Source of the DNA: RGIG1918 sp964570895 | GTDB lineage: Bacteria; Cyanobacteriota; Vampirovibrionia; Gastranaerophilales; Gastranaerophilaceae | NCBI GenBank assembly: GCA_964570895.1 | Contig: CAZMZD010000003.1 | Location: 1-64,000, forward strand | DNA length: 64,000 nt | Direction: 5' to 3' | In this document: positions 15,521 through 24,255 of the stretch, piece after piece | How positions within the stretch are numbered: the first letter of the stretch is position 1 | Layout of the letters: each line of letters starts with the position of its first letter | Program-made: the position numbers and the translations under genes | Notes under the pieces: generated by a model | Database searches by the model: none | Seen by the model: only the letters and a program-made list of their open reading frames with translations | Told to the model about the DNA's origin: nothing

Positions 15521-15802
15521 TTAATCGTAGAAATTAAAATTTTCCGGCAATTCAGCCTCGACAAGCGCAATAAATTCCGGAAATTTTAATCCAAAAGCAT
15601 TTGATATTTTCCAAAGAGTCGTGATTTGGGTGTCAGTGTCCCCTCTTTCTAATCTGCTTAACAACCCGTTTCCGATATCATATTCAAAAGAAAATTTATT
15701 TATTCCTTTTTTTAATTCTAACCGTTTTTTATTGACAGCTCTACCTATTGCGGTGAGTAAAATTTTCTTTCTTTCGTTCATTATTTTTAAATCGCTGTCC
15801 AT
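15521..15802 (-). CDS. XRE-family helix-turn-helix regulator
   Basis: A 93-residue single-domain repressor. The helix-turn-helix is in IGRAVNKKRLELKKGINKFS to GNGLLSRLERGDTDTQITTL (about residues 18-65), with the 'S.iErG...p...tl.kia.al' pattern followed by FGLKFPEF. A TACAAT hexamer (minus strand, 15815-15810) lies seven bases before the ATG, suggesting a leaderless message. Repeated ATTGACTA sites 14 bp apart upstream could be its own operators. Targets are unknown; the divergent gene is a sugar O-acetyltransferase-like protein. Confidence 0.8.
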   Translation of the reverse strand: MDSDLKIMNERKKILLTAIGRAVNKKRLELKKGINKFSFEYDIGNGLLSRLERGDTDTQITTLWKISNAFGLKFPEFIALVEAELPENFNFYD

Positions 15803-15822
15803 TGCTAATATTGTATAATTGC

Positions 15823-15852
15823 ATTGACTAAAGGGTATTGACTATAATCAAT
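15823..15852. promoter_or_regulatory. Direct and inverted ATTGA sites upstream of the XRE gene
   Basis: ATTGACTA occurs at 15823 and 15837, 14 bp apart. The second is part of the palindrome ATTGA-CTATAA-TCAAT (15837-15852). The sites lie between the XRE gene and the divergent acetyltransferase and could be an autoregulatory operator. Confidence 0.4.
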
Positions 15853-15902
15853 AGGTTGTGTTAATGTTTTTTTAAAATTTCGAAATATGAGAGGCGCCTA
15901 TA

Positions 15903-16619
15903 ATGCGAGCTGGAACAGGATTAAACAAGTTTATTTATACGGAAATATCAAACGGGAAAAAGCATTTGATAGTTCGGATATTTAATCTTAAATTATCTTT
16001 TAATATATCCCTTAAAAGCAACGCAAATCACATATACATAAAAACTCTTGCCGGCGAGCTAAAAAAAGTTAAAAAAATCAAAGGTTTAAAAATCAAGTTT
16101 AATAATGCTAATTCAACGGTTATTGTCCACGAACCGGTTGTAAAATTTGGAAATTGCACAATAGAGCTCGGCGAGAATTGCTTATTTGAAATTGGCGGGA
16201 AAACAAAAGAAGAGTTGGTGAAATTATCAAAAGTCCGTTTTGTGATGGTTAAAAATTCTAATATCACAATAGGAAATAATTTATTTTTTGGAAGTGGCAG
16301 TGTAGTGCTTAAGGAAGGTTCAAATCTTAAAATCGGGGATGATTGTTTATTTTCTTACGGCTTAACTTTTGGGCTTGGCGATGGGCACACTATTATAAAC
16401 CCAAAAACAGGCGAGGAGTTTCCGGGTATAGGCAATGTTAAAATTGGAAATAGAGTTTGGATAGGAATGAATTCAACAATCCTCAAAAAGGCACAAATTG
16501 CAGACGATACGATAGTTGGAGCAAATAGCGTTGTGACTAAAAAATTTGATAAATCAAATGTTGCAATAGCCGGAAACCCTGCAAAAATTATAAAAGAAAA
16601 TATTGCTTGGAGAAAATAG
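15903..16619 (+). CDS. Hexapeptide-repeat (left-handed beta-helix) O-acyltransferase
   Basis: A 238-residue protein. From about residue 110 onward it is built of [LIV]-G-x4 turns: ITIGNNLFFGSGSVVLKEGS, LKIGDDCLFSYG, VKIGNRVWIGMNSTILKKAQ, IADDTIVGANSVVTK. GDGHTI supplies the catalytic-type His and the end AIAGNPAKII is typical of LacA/WbbJ/NodL-like acetyltransferases. Members transfer acetyl or other acyl groups from CoA to surface sugars. The first ~90 residues are less regular beta structure. It may modify an exopolysaccharide, but there is no cluster around it. Confidence 0.85.
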   Translation: MRAGTGLNKFIYTEISNGKKHLIVRIFNLKLSFNISLKSNANHIYIKTLAGELKKVKKIKGLKIKFNNANSTVIVHEPVVKFGNCTIELGENCLFEIGGKTKEELVKLSKVRFVMVKNSNITIGNNLFFGSGSVVLKEGSNLKIGDDCLFSYGLTFGLGDGHTIINPKTGEEFPGIGNVKIGNRVWIGMNSTILKKAQIADDTIVGANSVVTKKFDKSNVAIAGNPAKIIKENIAWRK

Positions 16620-16686
16620 TTTTTCAAACATCTAGCAAGAAATAGTGCCTATATGATAAAATGTTTTTAAAAACTAGAGGGTTTGT

Positions 16687-18225
16687 ATGAAAAGAATTTT
16701 AATTTTGGCGCTTGCATTGTTTTTAAACACAACTTTGTGTCACGCGCTCACATGTGAGGGGCAAAACAAACGCTGCACGGAATATTTCCCTGCAACAACC
16801 GTTGTTAAAGCAAAATATAAATTAAAAAACGGCAAAATCGAAGGAACATACAAAGAATTTTACAAAAATAAAAACCCAAAAATAATAGCAAAATATGAAA
16901 ATGGGCTTCTTGAGGGCGAATATCTTACATATTATGATAATGCGCAATTGCAAGTTAAAGAACAATATAAAGAAGGCACGAAGCACGGTGTGTCATATTT
17001 GTATAATACAAAAGGAAAATTATTAAATTTAACTTCATATTATTATGACAAAAAACAAGGCTATAGCTATGATTTTCTTGAAAATATAAAACTTGAAAAA
17101 TATTATGATGACGACGAATTAATTTTTGAAAAAGAATTTACATACGATGACACGCTCTTAAAAGAAAAAAGATATTTTAAAAATGGCGATGTAAAAACAA
17201 CGGATTATTATTACAGCGATGTTTCAGATAAAATTCAAAAAATTATAAATTCAATAAGCGATAGAGGGAAACTTGTCGAAGTTTATAAAAAAACAAATTA
17301 TTTGACGATGGAAACTCTAACTTCGATAAAAGATGAAAAAATTGTAAACACTGCAAGTTTTTACAATGATGGTAACAAAGTTATTTATTCATATAGACTT
17401 GAAAAAATAAACGGCAAGATTAAATCTGCAAAATTATCTGATTTCACAGATTATGGCGAATTATTGCTTGAAGAAGAATATACGAACTACTTAAAAAATC
17501 TAAAAGTTGTTGAATATTATCTAAATGGCAATGTTGCTTCTATTGAGCATTTTATAGAAAATCCAAAAACAAAAAAAGTAGATTTTAAAGAAGGCACTTT
17601 CTATACGTTTAACCCTGCAGGAAATATGACAAGCAAAAGAATATATAAAAATGATAAAGAAATTGACGCTTTTGTGTGGAATTATCATCCAAACGGCAAC
17701 TATAGCTACGCCGGACGAATTAAAAACGGGAAAGCAAACGGGGTGCAAACTCTATATTATGACAACGGAAAAGTTGAAATTAAGTCTAATTTCGTGAACG
17801 GAAAACCTCATGGCGTATTCACAAAATACGGCTATGAAGGCGAAACAATTTTTGTTGAAAATTATGTGAACGGTCTTTTAAACGGGCAAAAAACAACATA
17901 TTATAGAAACGGGAGTAAAGAAGCAGTAGTTAATTTTAAAAATGATAAACTTGAAGGCAGTATTGTCGAATATTGGGAAAATGGAAAAATAAAAACAAAA
18001 GGCGCATATCTTAATGACAAGCCCACAGGTTATTGGGTTGCATATAATAAAAAAGGTATACGCGAAGAAGAGTGCAATTACAAAAACGGCAAAAAATATG
18101 GCACTGCGAAGCAATATTGGGAAAACGGAAATTATGCCTACATTGACACTTATGAGGCAGATGTTCTAAAAAGCCGCAGAGCGTTTAACGCTTATGGCAA
18201 GGAACTTTGGAGCCAAAAATATTAA
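16687..18225 (+). CDS. Secreted MORN/YwqK-repeat protein
   Basis: A 512-residue protein with a signal peptide (ILILALALFLNTTLCHA, cut near residue 20). The rest is a string of ~22-residue MORN-variant repeats of the form 'Y-x-N-G-K-x-x-G-x-x-x-x-Y-x-x-x-G': NGKIEGTYKEFYKNKNPKII, KNGKANGVQTLYYDNGKVEI, NGKPHGVFTKY, NGLLNGQKTTYYRNGSKEAV, NDKLEGSIVEYWENGKIKTK. Such proteins are often labelled 'YwqK-family antitoxin', but here the export signal and length suggest a surface or periplasmic beta-structure of unknown partner. The middle (about 130-300) has degenerate repeats. Confidence 0.75.
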   Translation: MKRILILALALFLNTTLCHALTCEGQNKRCTEYFPATTVVKAKYKLKNGKIEGTYKEFYKNKNPKIIAKYENGLLEGEYLTYYDNAQLQVKEQYKEGTKHGVSYLYNTKGKLLNLTSYYYDKKQGYSYDFLENIKLEKYYDDDELIFEKEFTYDDTLLKEKRYFKNGDVKTTDYYYSDVSDKIQKIINSISDRGKLVEVYKKTNYLTMETLTSIKDEKIVNTASFYNDGNKVIYSYRLEKINGKIKSAKLSDFTDYGELLLEEEYTNYLKNLKVVEYYLNGNVASIEHFIENPKTKKVDFKEGTFYTFNPAGNMTSKRIYKNDKEIDAFVWNYHPNGNYSYAGRIKNGKANGVQTLYYDNGKVEIKSNFVNGKPHGVFTKYGYEGETIFVENYVNGLLNGQKTTYYRNGSKEAVVNFKNDKLEGSIVEYWENGKIKTKGAYLNDKPTGYWVAYNKKGIREEECNYKNGKKYGTAKQYWENGNYAYIDTYEADVLKSRRAFNAYGKELWSQKY

Positions 18226-18270
18226 TTTCTAAAATAAGCAATTTTTGCGCTTCACATGTTTTAAGGGTGT

Positions 18271-18909
18271 ATGAAATTAAACCTCTCCCCGCAAACATTT
18301 AAAAGCCATTACAGGTTTTACACAAGCGAAGCAACGAGTGACCTTGACTTGCGCTTTATGAAGCTTGAGAGAAACGAAGATTTTCAATATAACACAATAG
18401 CAACAGATGATGTAAATGACCTAATGAAGGGGGTTTACGGCGAAGGGTTAATTAGTGCAGATGATAAATATGATAAAAAAATTGAGCGAATTTTAGCTTC
18501 TCGCGGTATTGATTTTAAAAAAACACCACTTCAAACATTACGAAATAAAGACAATATTTTATCAAGAATTGAATTAGATTCATACGACAAAGCAAAAGAC
18601 TATTATTTGCTTGATATTGATGTGAAAAAATTTGATGAATTGTTTAAAAAAGACAATCAATATATAGGAAGATATGGCGAGCGCGGAATTGACACAAGAT
18701 ACGCTGATTTTATAAGATACATAGACACAGGTTTGCCAATTCACGCTTCAAAAGTGATAATTAAAGAAGAAGACGGCGAGCCGAAAATTTCTTTTATTGA
18801 TGGTAGACACAGATATAGCGTTATGAGAGATATGGGCTTTGATGGGATACCTGTTTCTTTGGACGAGTCTTCAAAACTTATCGCTGAAAAATATGGGTTG
18901 TTGAAATAA
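18271..18909 (+). CDS. Uncharacterised protein with a ParB/sulfiredoxin-like motif
   Basis: 212 residues, AAGGGTG just before the ATG. I do not know the family as a whole. The C-terminal part has SFIDGRHRYSVMRDMGFDGI followed by VSL, the 'x-D-G-x-H-R-x-x-A-x-x-x-x-G-x-x-x-I-x-V' element shared by ParB-like nuclease and sulfiredoxin folds, which use it to bind nucleotide. Earlier parts (KLERNEDFQYNTIATDDVND, then DYYLLDIDVKKFDEL) look like a mixed alpha/beta domain. The N-terminus LNLSPQTFKSHYRFYTSE resembles short leading segments seen on several proteins of gut Melainabacteria. It is probably a DNA- or nucleotide-binding protein. Confidence 0.5.
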   Translation: MKLNLSPQTFKSHYRFYTSEATSDLDLRFMKLERNEDFQYNTIATDDVNDLMKGVYGEGLISADDKYDKKIERILASRGIDFKKTPLQTLRNKDNILSRIELDSYDKAKDYYLLDIDVKKFDELFKKDNQYIGRYGERGIDTRYADFIRYIDTGLPIHASKVIIKEEDGEPKISFIDGRHRYSVMRDMGFDGIPVSLDESSKLIAEKYGLLK

Positions 18910-18973
18910 TTTTCTGTTGATAACTTTTTTGTTTTAACTAAAATAATGTTAAGAAAAAAAGGAAGCTAACAAC

Positions 18974-20410
18974 ATGAAAAATTTAATCAAACAAGGTAAA
19001 ACAAAAATTGTTGCAACACTTGGCCCTGCGACATCATCATACGAAATGATTGAAAAACTTATTCTCGCGGGCGCTTCAATGTTTAGATTAAATACGTCGC
19101 ACGGAAATGTTGACGGACATTTTGAAAATATAAAAAATATTAGGCTTGCAGAAGAAAAATTAAACTGCCATGTTCCAATTTTGGTCGACTTGCAAGGTCC
19201 AAAAATTAGAATTGGAAACATTCCTCAAGAAATTCTTATAAGCAAAGGCGATATTATTAAGCTTCGCGCCGGCGATTATAGAGAAGGGGAAGAGATAATC
19301 CCTGTTGATTATGAAGGAATTGCAAAAGATGTTTCAGCAGGCGATAAAATCTTGCTTGATGACGGGAAAGTGAAATTAAGAGTAATTTCCGTGGAAGATG
19401 ATATTGTTGTTGCGGAAGTTGTGTACGGACAATCCATTAAACCAAGAAAAGGTTTAAACCTCCCTGGGGCAACGGCAAGCCTTGCAGCTGTCACAAAAAG
19501 AGATGTAGAATTTATTAAATTTGCAGTTGACCATGATATAGACTACATCGCGCAATCTTTTGTAAGGCAAGCAAGTGATGTTGAGCTTTGCAAAAAATAT
19601 ATCAATCAATTTGCAGGCTATATTCCGCTTATTGCAAAAATTGAAAAACCTCAAGCAGTTGAAAATATTGATGAGATTTTAAGTATTGCAGACGGGATTA
19701 TGGTTGCAAGGGGCGATTTAGGTATTGAAATGTCCCCTGCGGAAGTTCCGATGGTGCAAAAAACTATCGTTAACAAAACAATTAAAGCAAGAAAAGTTTG
19801 CATTGTTGCAACTCAAATGCTTGAATCTATGATTGAAGAGCCTATCCCAACAAGGGCGGAAGCAAGCGATGTGGCAAATGCCATTATGGACGGCACAGAC
19901 GCAATTATGCTCTCTGGCGAAACAGCAATGGGCAAATATCCGATTGAAGCAGTTAAAACAATGAGAGAAATTGCAACAAACACTGAAAACTGCCCGTTCT
20001 GCCTTGCTAATTTACACCATGAAGTTAGTGATAATTACGAAATTTCACCTCAAGCAATTGCAAATGCGGCAGTTAAAATGGCGCAAGACTTAAACGCAAA
20101 AGCCATTCTTGCTTTCACCCACACAGGCTACACTCCAAGGCTTCTTGCAAAACTTCGCCCTTCCGTTCCGATTGCTGCAATTTCAGACCTTAAATCAACT
20201 TGCAGAAGGCTCAACTTATATTGGGGTATAACTTCATTTTGCAAAAATTGGGATGATGTTCTAGATGAAAATATGCTTGAAAAAATTGACGAATTTATTC
20301 TAAATAACACTTCTTTCAAAAAAGACGAAAGGATTATTATTGTTGGCTCAATCCCTAAATTAATTACAGGAAGAACTAACTTTATAAGAATACACAGAAT
20401 TGGCGCTTAA
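18974..20410 (+). CDS. pyk: Pyruvate kinase
   Basis: A 478-residue glycolytic enzyme that converts PEP and ADP to pyruvate and ATP. It has the whole A/B/C layout: FRLNTSHG, LVDLQGPKIRIG, the B-domain from about 70 to 170, IAKIEKPQAVENIDEI with the catalytic Lys, MVARGDLGIEM, and the signature MLESMIEEPIPTRAEASDVA then NAIMDGTDAIMLSGETAMG-KYPIEAV. The C-terminal regulatory domain follows (about 345-478). RBS AAGGAAG lies upstream. It is a single gene, convergent with the second efflux pair. Confidence 0.97.
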   Translation: MKNLIKQGKTKIVATLGPATSSYEMIEKLILAGASMFRLNTSHGNVDGHFENIKNIRLAEEKLNCHVPILVDLQGPKIRIGNIPQEILISKGDIIKLRAGDYREGEEIIPVDYEGIAKDVSAGDKILLDDGKVKLRVISVEDDIVVAEVVYGQSIKPRKGLNLPGATASLAAVTKRDVEFIKFAVDHDIDYIAQSFVRQASDVELCKKYINQFAGYIPLIAKIEKPQAVENIDEILSIADGIMVARGDLGIEMSPAEVPMVQKTIVNKTIKARKVCIVATQMLESMIEEPIPTRAEASDVANAIMDGTDAIMLSGETAMGKYPIEAVKTMREIATNTENCPFCLANLHHEVSDNYEISPQAIANAAVKMAQDLNAKAILAFTHTGYTPRLLAKLRPSVPIAAISDLKSTCRRLNLYWGITSFCKNWDDVLDENMLEKIDEFILNNTSFKKDERIIIVGSIPKLITGRTNFIRIHRIGA

Positions 20411-20426
20411 TTAATCGCTCTTGCAA

Positions 20427-21986
20427 TTATTTATCGTATCTTACTCTTTTAATTACAAAAACGAGTGGTAAAACAACAAGAATGATTATTGCGTAAGTTC
20501 TGTATGTAGACATATAGGCGGATAGCGTTGATTGCTGTATTAATTGTTTATATAACATCACGTTTGCTTTTGCTTGCGCTGTTACAATGCTTCCGCCAAA
20601 TTGCATAAATGAAGTTACTAAATCATTATATCTTTCAATGAAAACAGGGTTTGTCATATTCAACTTGTCAACCAAATAATTTTGATGTATTTGAGAATAC
20701 ATTGAAACAAAAACGCCAACAGACGATGTGCCGACTGCGCAACCGATGTTTTTCACTAAATTTTGCAAACTTGAAGCGTTTGTCATTTCAGCATTTGTGA
20801 CGTTAGAATAAATAAGCGTGGTTATTGGACTAATAACTGTCGACATACCAAAGCCAAGCACAATGTTGGGCAAAATTACATTTAAAATAGCAATTGAAAG
20901 ATTTAAGTTTGAAAACATAAAAGAGCCGACCGCTATCATTGAAACCCCAAGAGCGACTTGTTTTCTCAAGTCAACAGTCTTTGCAAGGGCGCCTGTCATA
21001 AGAATACCGGCGAGCGAACCTATCCCCATAGGGCCTGCCGCAAGTCCGCTTAAATACGCGTCATAGCCGAGTAAACTTTGCAAAAACATTGGAAGAATGG
21101 CAATTGAGCCGTAAGCCACCGCAAAAGTCACTGTAATAACTATCGTTCCCCAAGTGAAATTCCAATTTTTAAAAATTTTAAGGTCAAGAAGAGGGGCGCG
21201 GGAAGCCATTTCTCGCCATATTAATAAAATAAAAGCAACAAGGCTTGTAATGCCAAGCTTACATATATATTCCGAGCCAAACCAGCCGTTTTTCTGCCCG
21301 TTGTCAATCATAACTTGAAAAGTTGAAACCCAAATTACGAGCAAAATAAAACCAAGAAAATCAAGCTTTTGCCAGCCGCGCGCTCTGGCGTATGGCGGGT
21401 CTTCGATTGATATTCCAACCATAATAAGCGCTGCGATGCAAAGTGGCACGCTTATGAAAAACACCCAATTCCAAGAACAATTTGTTGTGAGCCAACCGCC
21501 GATAATCGGCCCTAAAATCGGAGCAATGATAATTCCAAGCCCAAATATTGCCATTGCTTTCCCGTGTTCTTCTTTGGGGTAAGTTTCAAGCAAAATCGCT
21601 TGCGACAGTGGAACAAGGCAACCGCCGCCAAGCCCCTGCATAACCCTTGCAAAAAGCAAAGTTTGAAAATTGGGCGAAATGCCACATATAAAAGCTGACG
21701 CGCCAAACAGGGCGATGCAGAATAAGAAAAATCTTTTTCTACCAAAAACATTGGAACACCAATCTGTTGCAGGAAGCAAAATACTTGAAGCAATTAAAAA
21801 AAGTGTCACAATCCATAAACTTTCATCATTTGAAACCGAAAAAGCGCCGGCAATTGTCTTGAGCGCCACGTTTGCAATTGAAGTGTTTAAAACCTCAACG
21901 ATTGTTGCAAGCATAACTGCTGCGGTTATCATTCCTATTGGTGCTTTTGGTTTCCATTCTTTTGTTGTTAGTGCTTCTTCCGGCAT
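20427..21986 (-). CDS. Second EmrB/QacA-type MFS efflux pump (DHA2)
   Basis: A 519-residue 14-TM drug exporter related to the one at 8252-9778. It has WCSNVFGRKRFF, ARVMQGLGGGCLVPLSQAIL and motif C PILGPIIGGWLTT. The start has AAGGA six bases upstream and lies immediately after the stop of a MarR gene. Unlike the first locus there is no EmrA-like adaptor here, so it either works alone across the inner membrane or borrows the adaptor from the first locus. Substrate is unknown. Confidence 0.88.
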   Translation of the reverse strand: MPEEALTTKEWKPKAPIGMITAAVMLATIVEVLNTSIANVALKTIAGAFSVSNDESLWIVTLFLIASSILLPATDWCSNVFGRKRFFLFCIALFGASAFICGISPNFQTLLFARVMQGLGGGCLVPLSQAILLETYPKEEHGKAMAIFGLGIIIAPILGPIIGGWLTTNCSWNWVFFISVPLCIAALIMVGISIEDPPYARARGWQKLDFLGFILLVIWVSTFQVMIDNGQKNGWFGSEYICKLGITSLVAFILLIWREMASRAPLLDLKIFKNWNFTWGTIVITVTFAVAYGSIAILPMFLQSLLGYDAYLSGLAAGPMGIGSLAGILMTGALAKTVDLRKQVALGVSMIAVGSFMFSNLNLSIAILNVILPNIVLGFGMSTVISPITTLIYSNVTNAEMTNASSLQNLVKNIGCAVGTSSVGVFVSMYSQIHQNYLVDKLNMTNPVFIERYNDLVTSFMQFGGSIVTAQAKANVMLYKQLIQQSTLSAYMSTYRTYAIIILVVLPLVFVIKRVRYDK

Positions 21987-21989
21987 TTT

Positions 21990-22436
21990 TTAATCCTTTT
22001 CTGCAAGGTCCATCACGCTTTTGAGCAAAATGTCCAATTTTTCGTTAAGAATATTTATTTCATCTTGAGTTAATTTGCTGTTCATAAGGGCCATTAAATC
22101 AATAGCGTATGAGGCATTTTTAGACAAAATTTCTTCGCCTGCTTTTGTGATGTTTAAAACTTTCACCAATTTTTTATTTCTAACGCTTGCTGTGCGTTCA
22201 ATAAAACCTTTAATTTCAAGCGATTCAACAAGTTTTGCCACTCTTCCTTTCTCAAGCACCAGATGATTTGCAATTTCAGCTTGGTGCATGTTGGGAGTGG
22301 AAGAAATTAAACTAAGCGCGGCATATTCTTCAATTGTCACGCCTGTTAAATATTTCTCTAAAATTTTCTTCCCGACAATTCTGGAATATCTGGAAATTTG
22401 AGTCATTTTGTAAAAAGCGGTGTCTGTTATATGCAT
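21990..22436 (-). CDS. MarR-family regulator of the second pump
   Basis: A 148-residue winged-helix repressor: YAALSLISSTPNMHQAEIAN then LVLEKGRVAKLVESLEIKGFI is the helix-turn-helix, and RNKKLVKVLNITKAGEEILS the wing. It is first in a two-gene operon with the EmrB-like pump. The upstream region has a 14-bp perfect palindrome and a second related half-site, suggesting autoregulation. Confidence 0.87.
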   Translation of the reverse strand: MHITDTAFYKMTQISRYSRIVGKKILEKYLTGVTIEEYAALSLISSTPNMHQAEIANHLVLEKGRVAKLVESLEIKGFIERTASVRNKKLVKVLNITKAGEEILSKNASYAIDLMALMNSKLTQDEINILNEKLDILLKSVMDLAEKD

Positions 22437-22472
22437 ATAAACCTTTAACCTTATGAGTTGAAAATTTAATTG

Positions 22473-22521
22473 GTTGAAATTTCAACTCTATTATATTATC
22501 AACTTAATTTACTAAAGTCAA
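22473..22521 (-). promoter_or_regulatory. Promoter and likely operator of the second marR operon
   Basis: On the minus strand TTGACT (22521-22516) and TAATAT (22498-22493) have a 17-bp spacer. GTTGAAATTTCAAC (22473-22486), a perfect palindrome, lies just downstream of the -10, with a related GTTGAAAATTTAA at 22457-22469. This differs from the operator at 11264-11285, so the two MarR proteins probably have separate targets. Confidence 0.55.
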
Positions 22522-22765
22522 ATGCGTACCCGAGCGAAGGTTTTTCTTTAGCGCGACTGCACTTGTTGAGCAAAGCGAGCCGTAGGTTGGGCATACTTGC
22601 CCAACAATATGATTTTAAACTGTCATCCTAATTTTCTGCGCTTCCAACCCGTAGGTCAGGCACTGCCTGACAAAACAAACACTGTCATTCTGAACTCGTT
22701 TCAGAATCTTGTAAGCTCAAGGAGCATTGCATTAATTATTGCAACTTGGCATTATTTTTTGCCTT

Positions 22766-22820
22766 CTTCATTTTCTTTCTTTGACACTCAAGCGCCGTAA
22801 CGCAAAGAAAGAAAATGAAG
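22766..22820 (+). repeat. Hairpin B, copy with 18-bp perfect stem
   Basis: CTTCATTTTCTTTCTTTG (22766-22783) pairs perfectly with CAAAGAAAGAAAATGAAG (22803-22820) around a loop containing CAAGCGCCGTAA. The copy at 60745-60794 has a different but equally perfect 18-bp stem and the same CAA-CGCCG loop core. Confidence 0.85.
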
Positions 22821-22858
22821 CAAAAGAAAGAAACATGGGCTTTTGCTTAGCCTCTGCC

Positions 22859-23001
22859 ATTTTTCAAATTTTTATCTCAGAAATCGCAGTCGAGCTTTTG
22901 CGAAAAGCTATTTAACAAAAATATGCTCTACACTTTGCAATTAAAGCTGTGACCGCAAAACCTCTCCGCAATTTCCGTTTTGTGATAAAAATTTGAAAAA
23001 T
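22859..23001 (+). repeat. Element A, copy 2 (perfect 18-bp terminal inverted repeats)
   Basis: It starts ATTTTTCAAATTTTTATC and ends GATAAAAATTTGAAAAAT, an exact inverted pair. Inside, GAAATCGCAGTCGAGCTTTT near the left pairs imperfectly with CCGCAATTTC near the right, so the 143 bp can fold into one long hairpin. It is closely similar to 3867-4010 and 60832-60976. Confidence 0.85.
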
Positions 23002-23165
23002 TAGATAAATAAGCTGTAGGGTGCGTTTATACGCACCCTACAGCTGCCCTCGGGGTGTTCGCTGGACTATCGTCCGCTCCTTACCCCTCGGGTACATTAA
23101 TTATTGAAAAACCTCTGCAATATGCTATACTTAAAATGTTATATAATTTTGGATAATTACGGATT

Positions 23166-23699
23166 ATGAAAAAATCGGCCTTTACTCTTGCGGAAGTTCT
23201 GCTTGTTCTTGGAATTATAGGTGTTATTGCGGCGGTCACAATTCCTGCTGTTACTACGTCAAATCAAAATAAAAAGTTTACTGCGCTCACAAAAAAAGCT
23301 CAATCAACTCTTCAAGGCGCAATCGATAACAAAATGGGCTACACATTAAGTAGACCTACAAGTGGCAACCTTATTACTTGGCTTGTTGCCGGAAGTGATT
23401 TTAATCAAGATACCATAAAATATGTTAAAAAAGATGACGAAACTATAACAACGCCTGATGGTATGGTGTTTTATGCAAGCGGAACAGCAGCGACAAATGG
23501 AAAATTAAAATATAGCGGCACGGTTTATGTTGATTTAAACGGCGCAGAAGGCCCAACTCAAACAACAATTGATAATGGCGCAAATCTTGCCGGTGTTGCA
23601 AATAGTGTTACAAATTTTGATGTTATAGCTTTTGATATTACACAAGACGGCGACGTACAAGTTACAAATACCAAAGCAAAAAATTACTTAGGATTATAG
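23166..23699 (+). CDS. Type IV pilin-like prepilin, first of three
   Basis: 177 residues. The N-terminus MKKSA|FTLAEVLLVLGIIG is a class III signal: a short basic leader, prepilin-peptidase cut between A5 and F6, Glu at mature position 5, and a ~25-residue hydrophobic stem (to AAVTIPAV). The mature soluble domain ends with KAKNYLGL. It shares VYVDLNGAEGPTQTT with the next gene. Ala replaces the usual Gly before the cut in all three paralogues. These are pseudopilins or pilins of a type IV pilus or type II secretion-like system. The three genes lie 8 bp apart in one operon. Confidence 0.9.
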   Translation: MKKSAFTLAEVLLVLGIIGVIAAVTIPAVTTSNQNKKFTALTKKAQSTLQGAIDNKMGYTLSRPTSGNLITWLVAGSDFNQDTIKYVKKDDETITTPDGMVFYASGTAATNGKLKYSGTVYVDLNGAEGPTQTTIDNGANLAGVANSVTNFDVIAFDITQDGDVQVTNTKAKNYLGL

Positions 23700-23707
23700 A
23701 GGATTAA

Positions 23708-24247
23708 ATGAAAATAAAAGCATTCACACTTGCAGAAGTTCTTTTGACATTATCAATTATTGGGGTTATTGCGGCGGTCACAATTCCTGCGCTTAATTCA
23801 TCAAATCAGAATAAAAAATTTCTTGCGCTCGCAAAAAAAGCACTTGTAACGCTTCAAGGTGCAACGGACGCTAAAATTCAGTTAACATCAAGCGTGCCAA
23901 GAAGCTCCAATAATTTTTTTGGTTGGCTCACAGATGAAGGCTCCGGCGATGAAGAAACACTTAAAACGATATTCCATTCCGATAAGACAGCAATAACGCC
24001 CGATGGAATGGCATTTTGCGCTAACACAACTTATCATACAAATAGCTCAACTAGGTTTAAAAACACGGGTAAAGTTTATGTTGACTTAAACGGCGCAGAA
24101 GGCCCAACTCAAACAACTGCTGATAATGTAGACGATCTTTGCGACACAACTTCAACAGCAGCCTTTGACGTTGTTATATTTGATGTTGACAACCAAGGCA
24201 CTTTCACGCCAAGCGATACCAAAGCAAAGCAATACTTAGGAATGTAG
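23708..24247 (+). CDS. Type IV pilin-like prepilin, second of three
   Basis: 179 residues, leader MKIKA|FTLAEVLLTLSIIG with the same stem (IGVIAAVTIPAL) and the SNQNKKF junction seen in the first paralogue. The soluble domain contains ITPDGMAFCANTTY and GKVYVDLNGAEGPTQTT, with Cys residues that could form a disulphide. RBS GAGG before the ATG. It is clearly a recent duplicate of the first gene, with the greatest divergence in the middle of the soluble domain. Confidence 0.9.
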   Translation: MKIKAFTLAEVLLTLSIIGVIAAVTIPALNSSNQNKKFLALAKKALVTLQGATDAKIQLTSSVPRSSNNFFGWLTDEGSGDEETLKTIFHSDKTAITPDGMAFCANTTYHTNSSTRFKNTGKVYVDLNGAEGPTQTTADNVDDLCDTTSTAAFDVVIFDVDNQGTFTPSDTKAKQYLGM

Positions 24248-24255
24248 GGGATTAA

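Larger units (their letters stand above)
22522..23165. repeat. Gene-free mosaic of palindromic repeats upstream of the prepilins
   Basis: No gene is supported. Modules in order: the block shared with 3517-3549 (22532-22564); CGTAGGTTGGGCATACTTGC repeat (22581-22610); GTAGGTCAGGCACTGCCTGA (22651-22671); 'GTCATTCTGAA...TTCAGAATC' hairpin (22683-22708); hairpin B (22766-22820); element A (22859-23001); the palindrome GTAGGGTGCGTTTAT-ACGCACCCTAC (23016-23041); and a GTTCGCTGGACTATCGTCCG module. The last ~60 bp is AT-rich and holds the likely promoter of the prepilin genes. Confidence 0.75.

Noticed and set aside
22597..22800. 67-codon frame
   Set aside because: Repeat-derived, without start signals.
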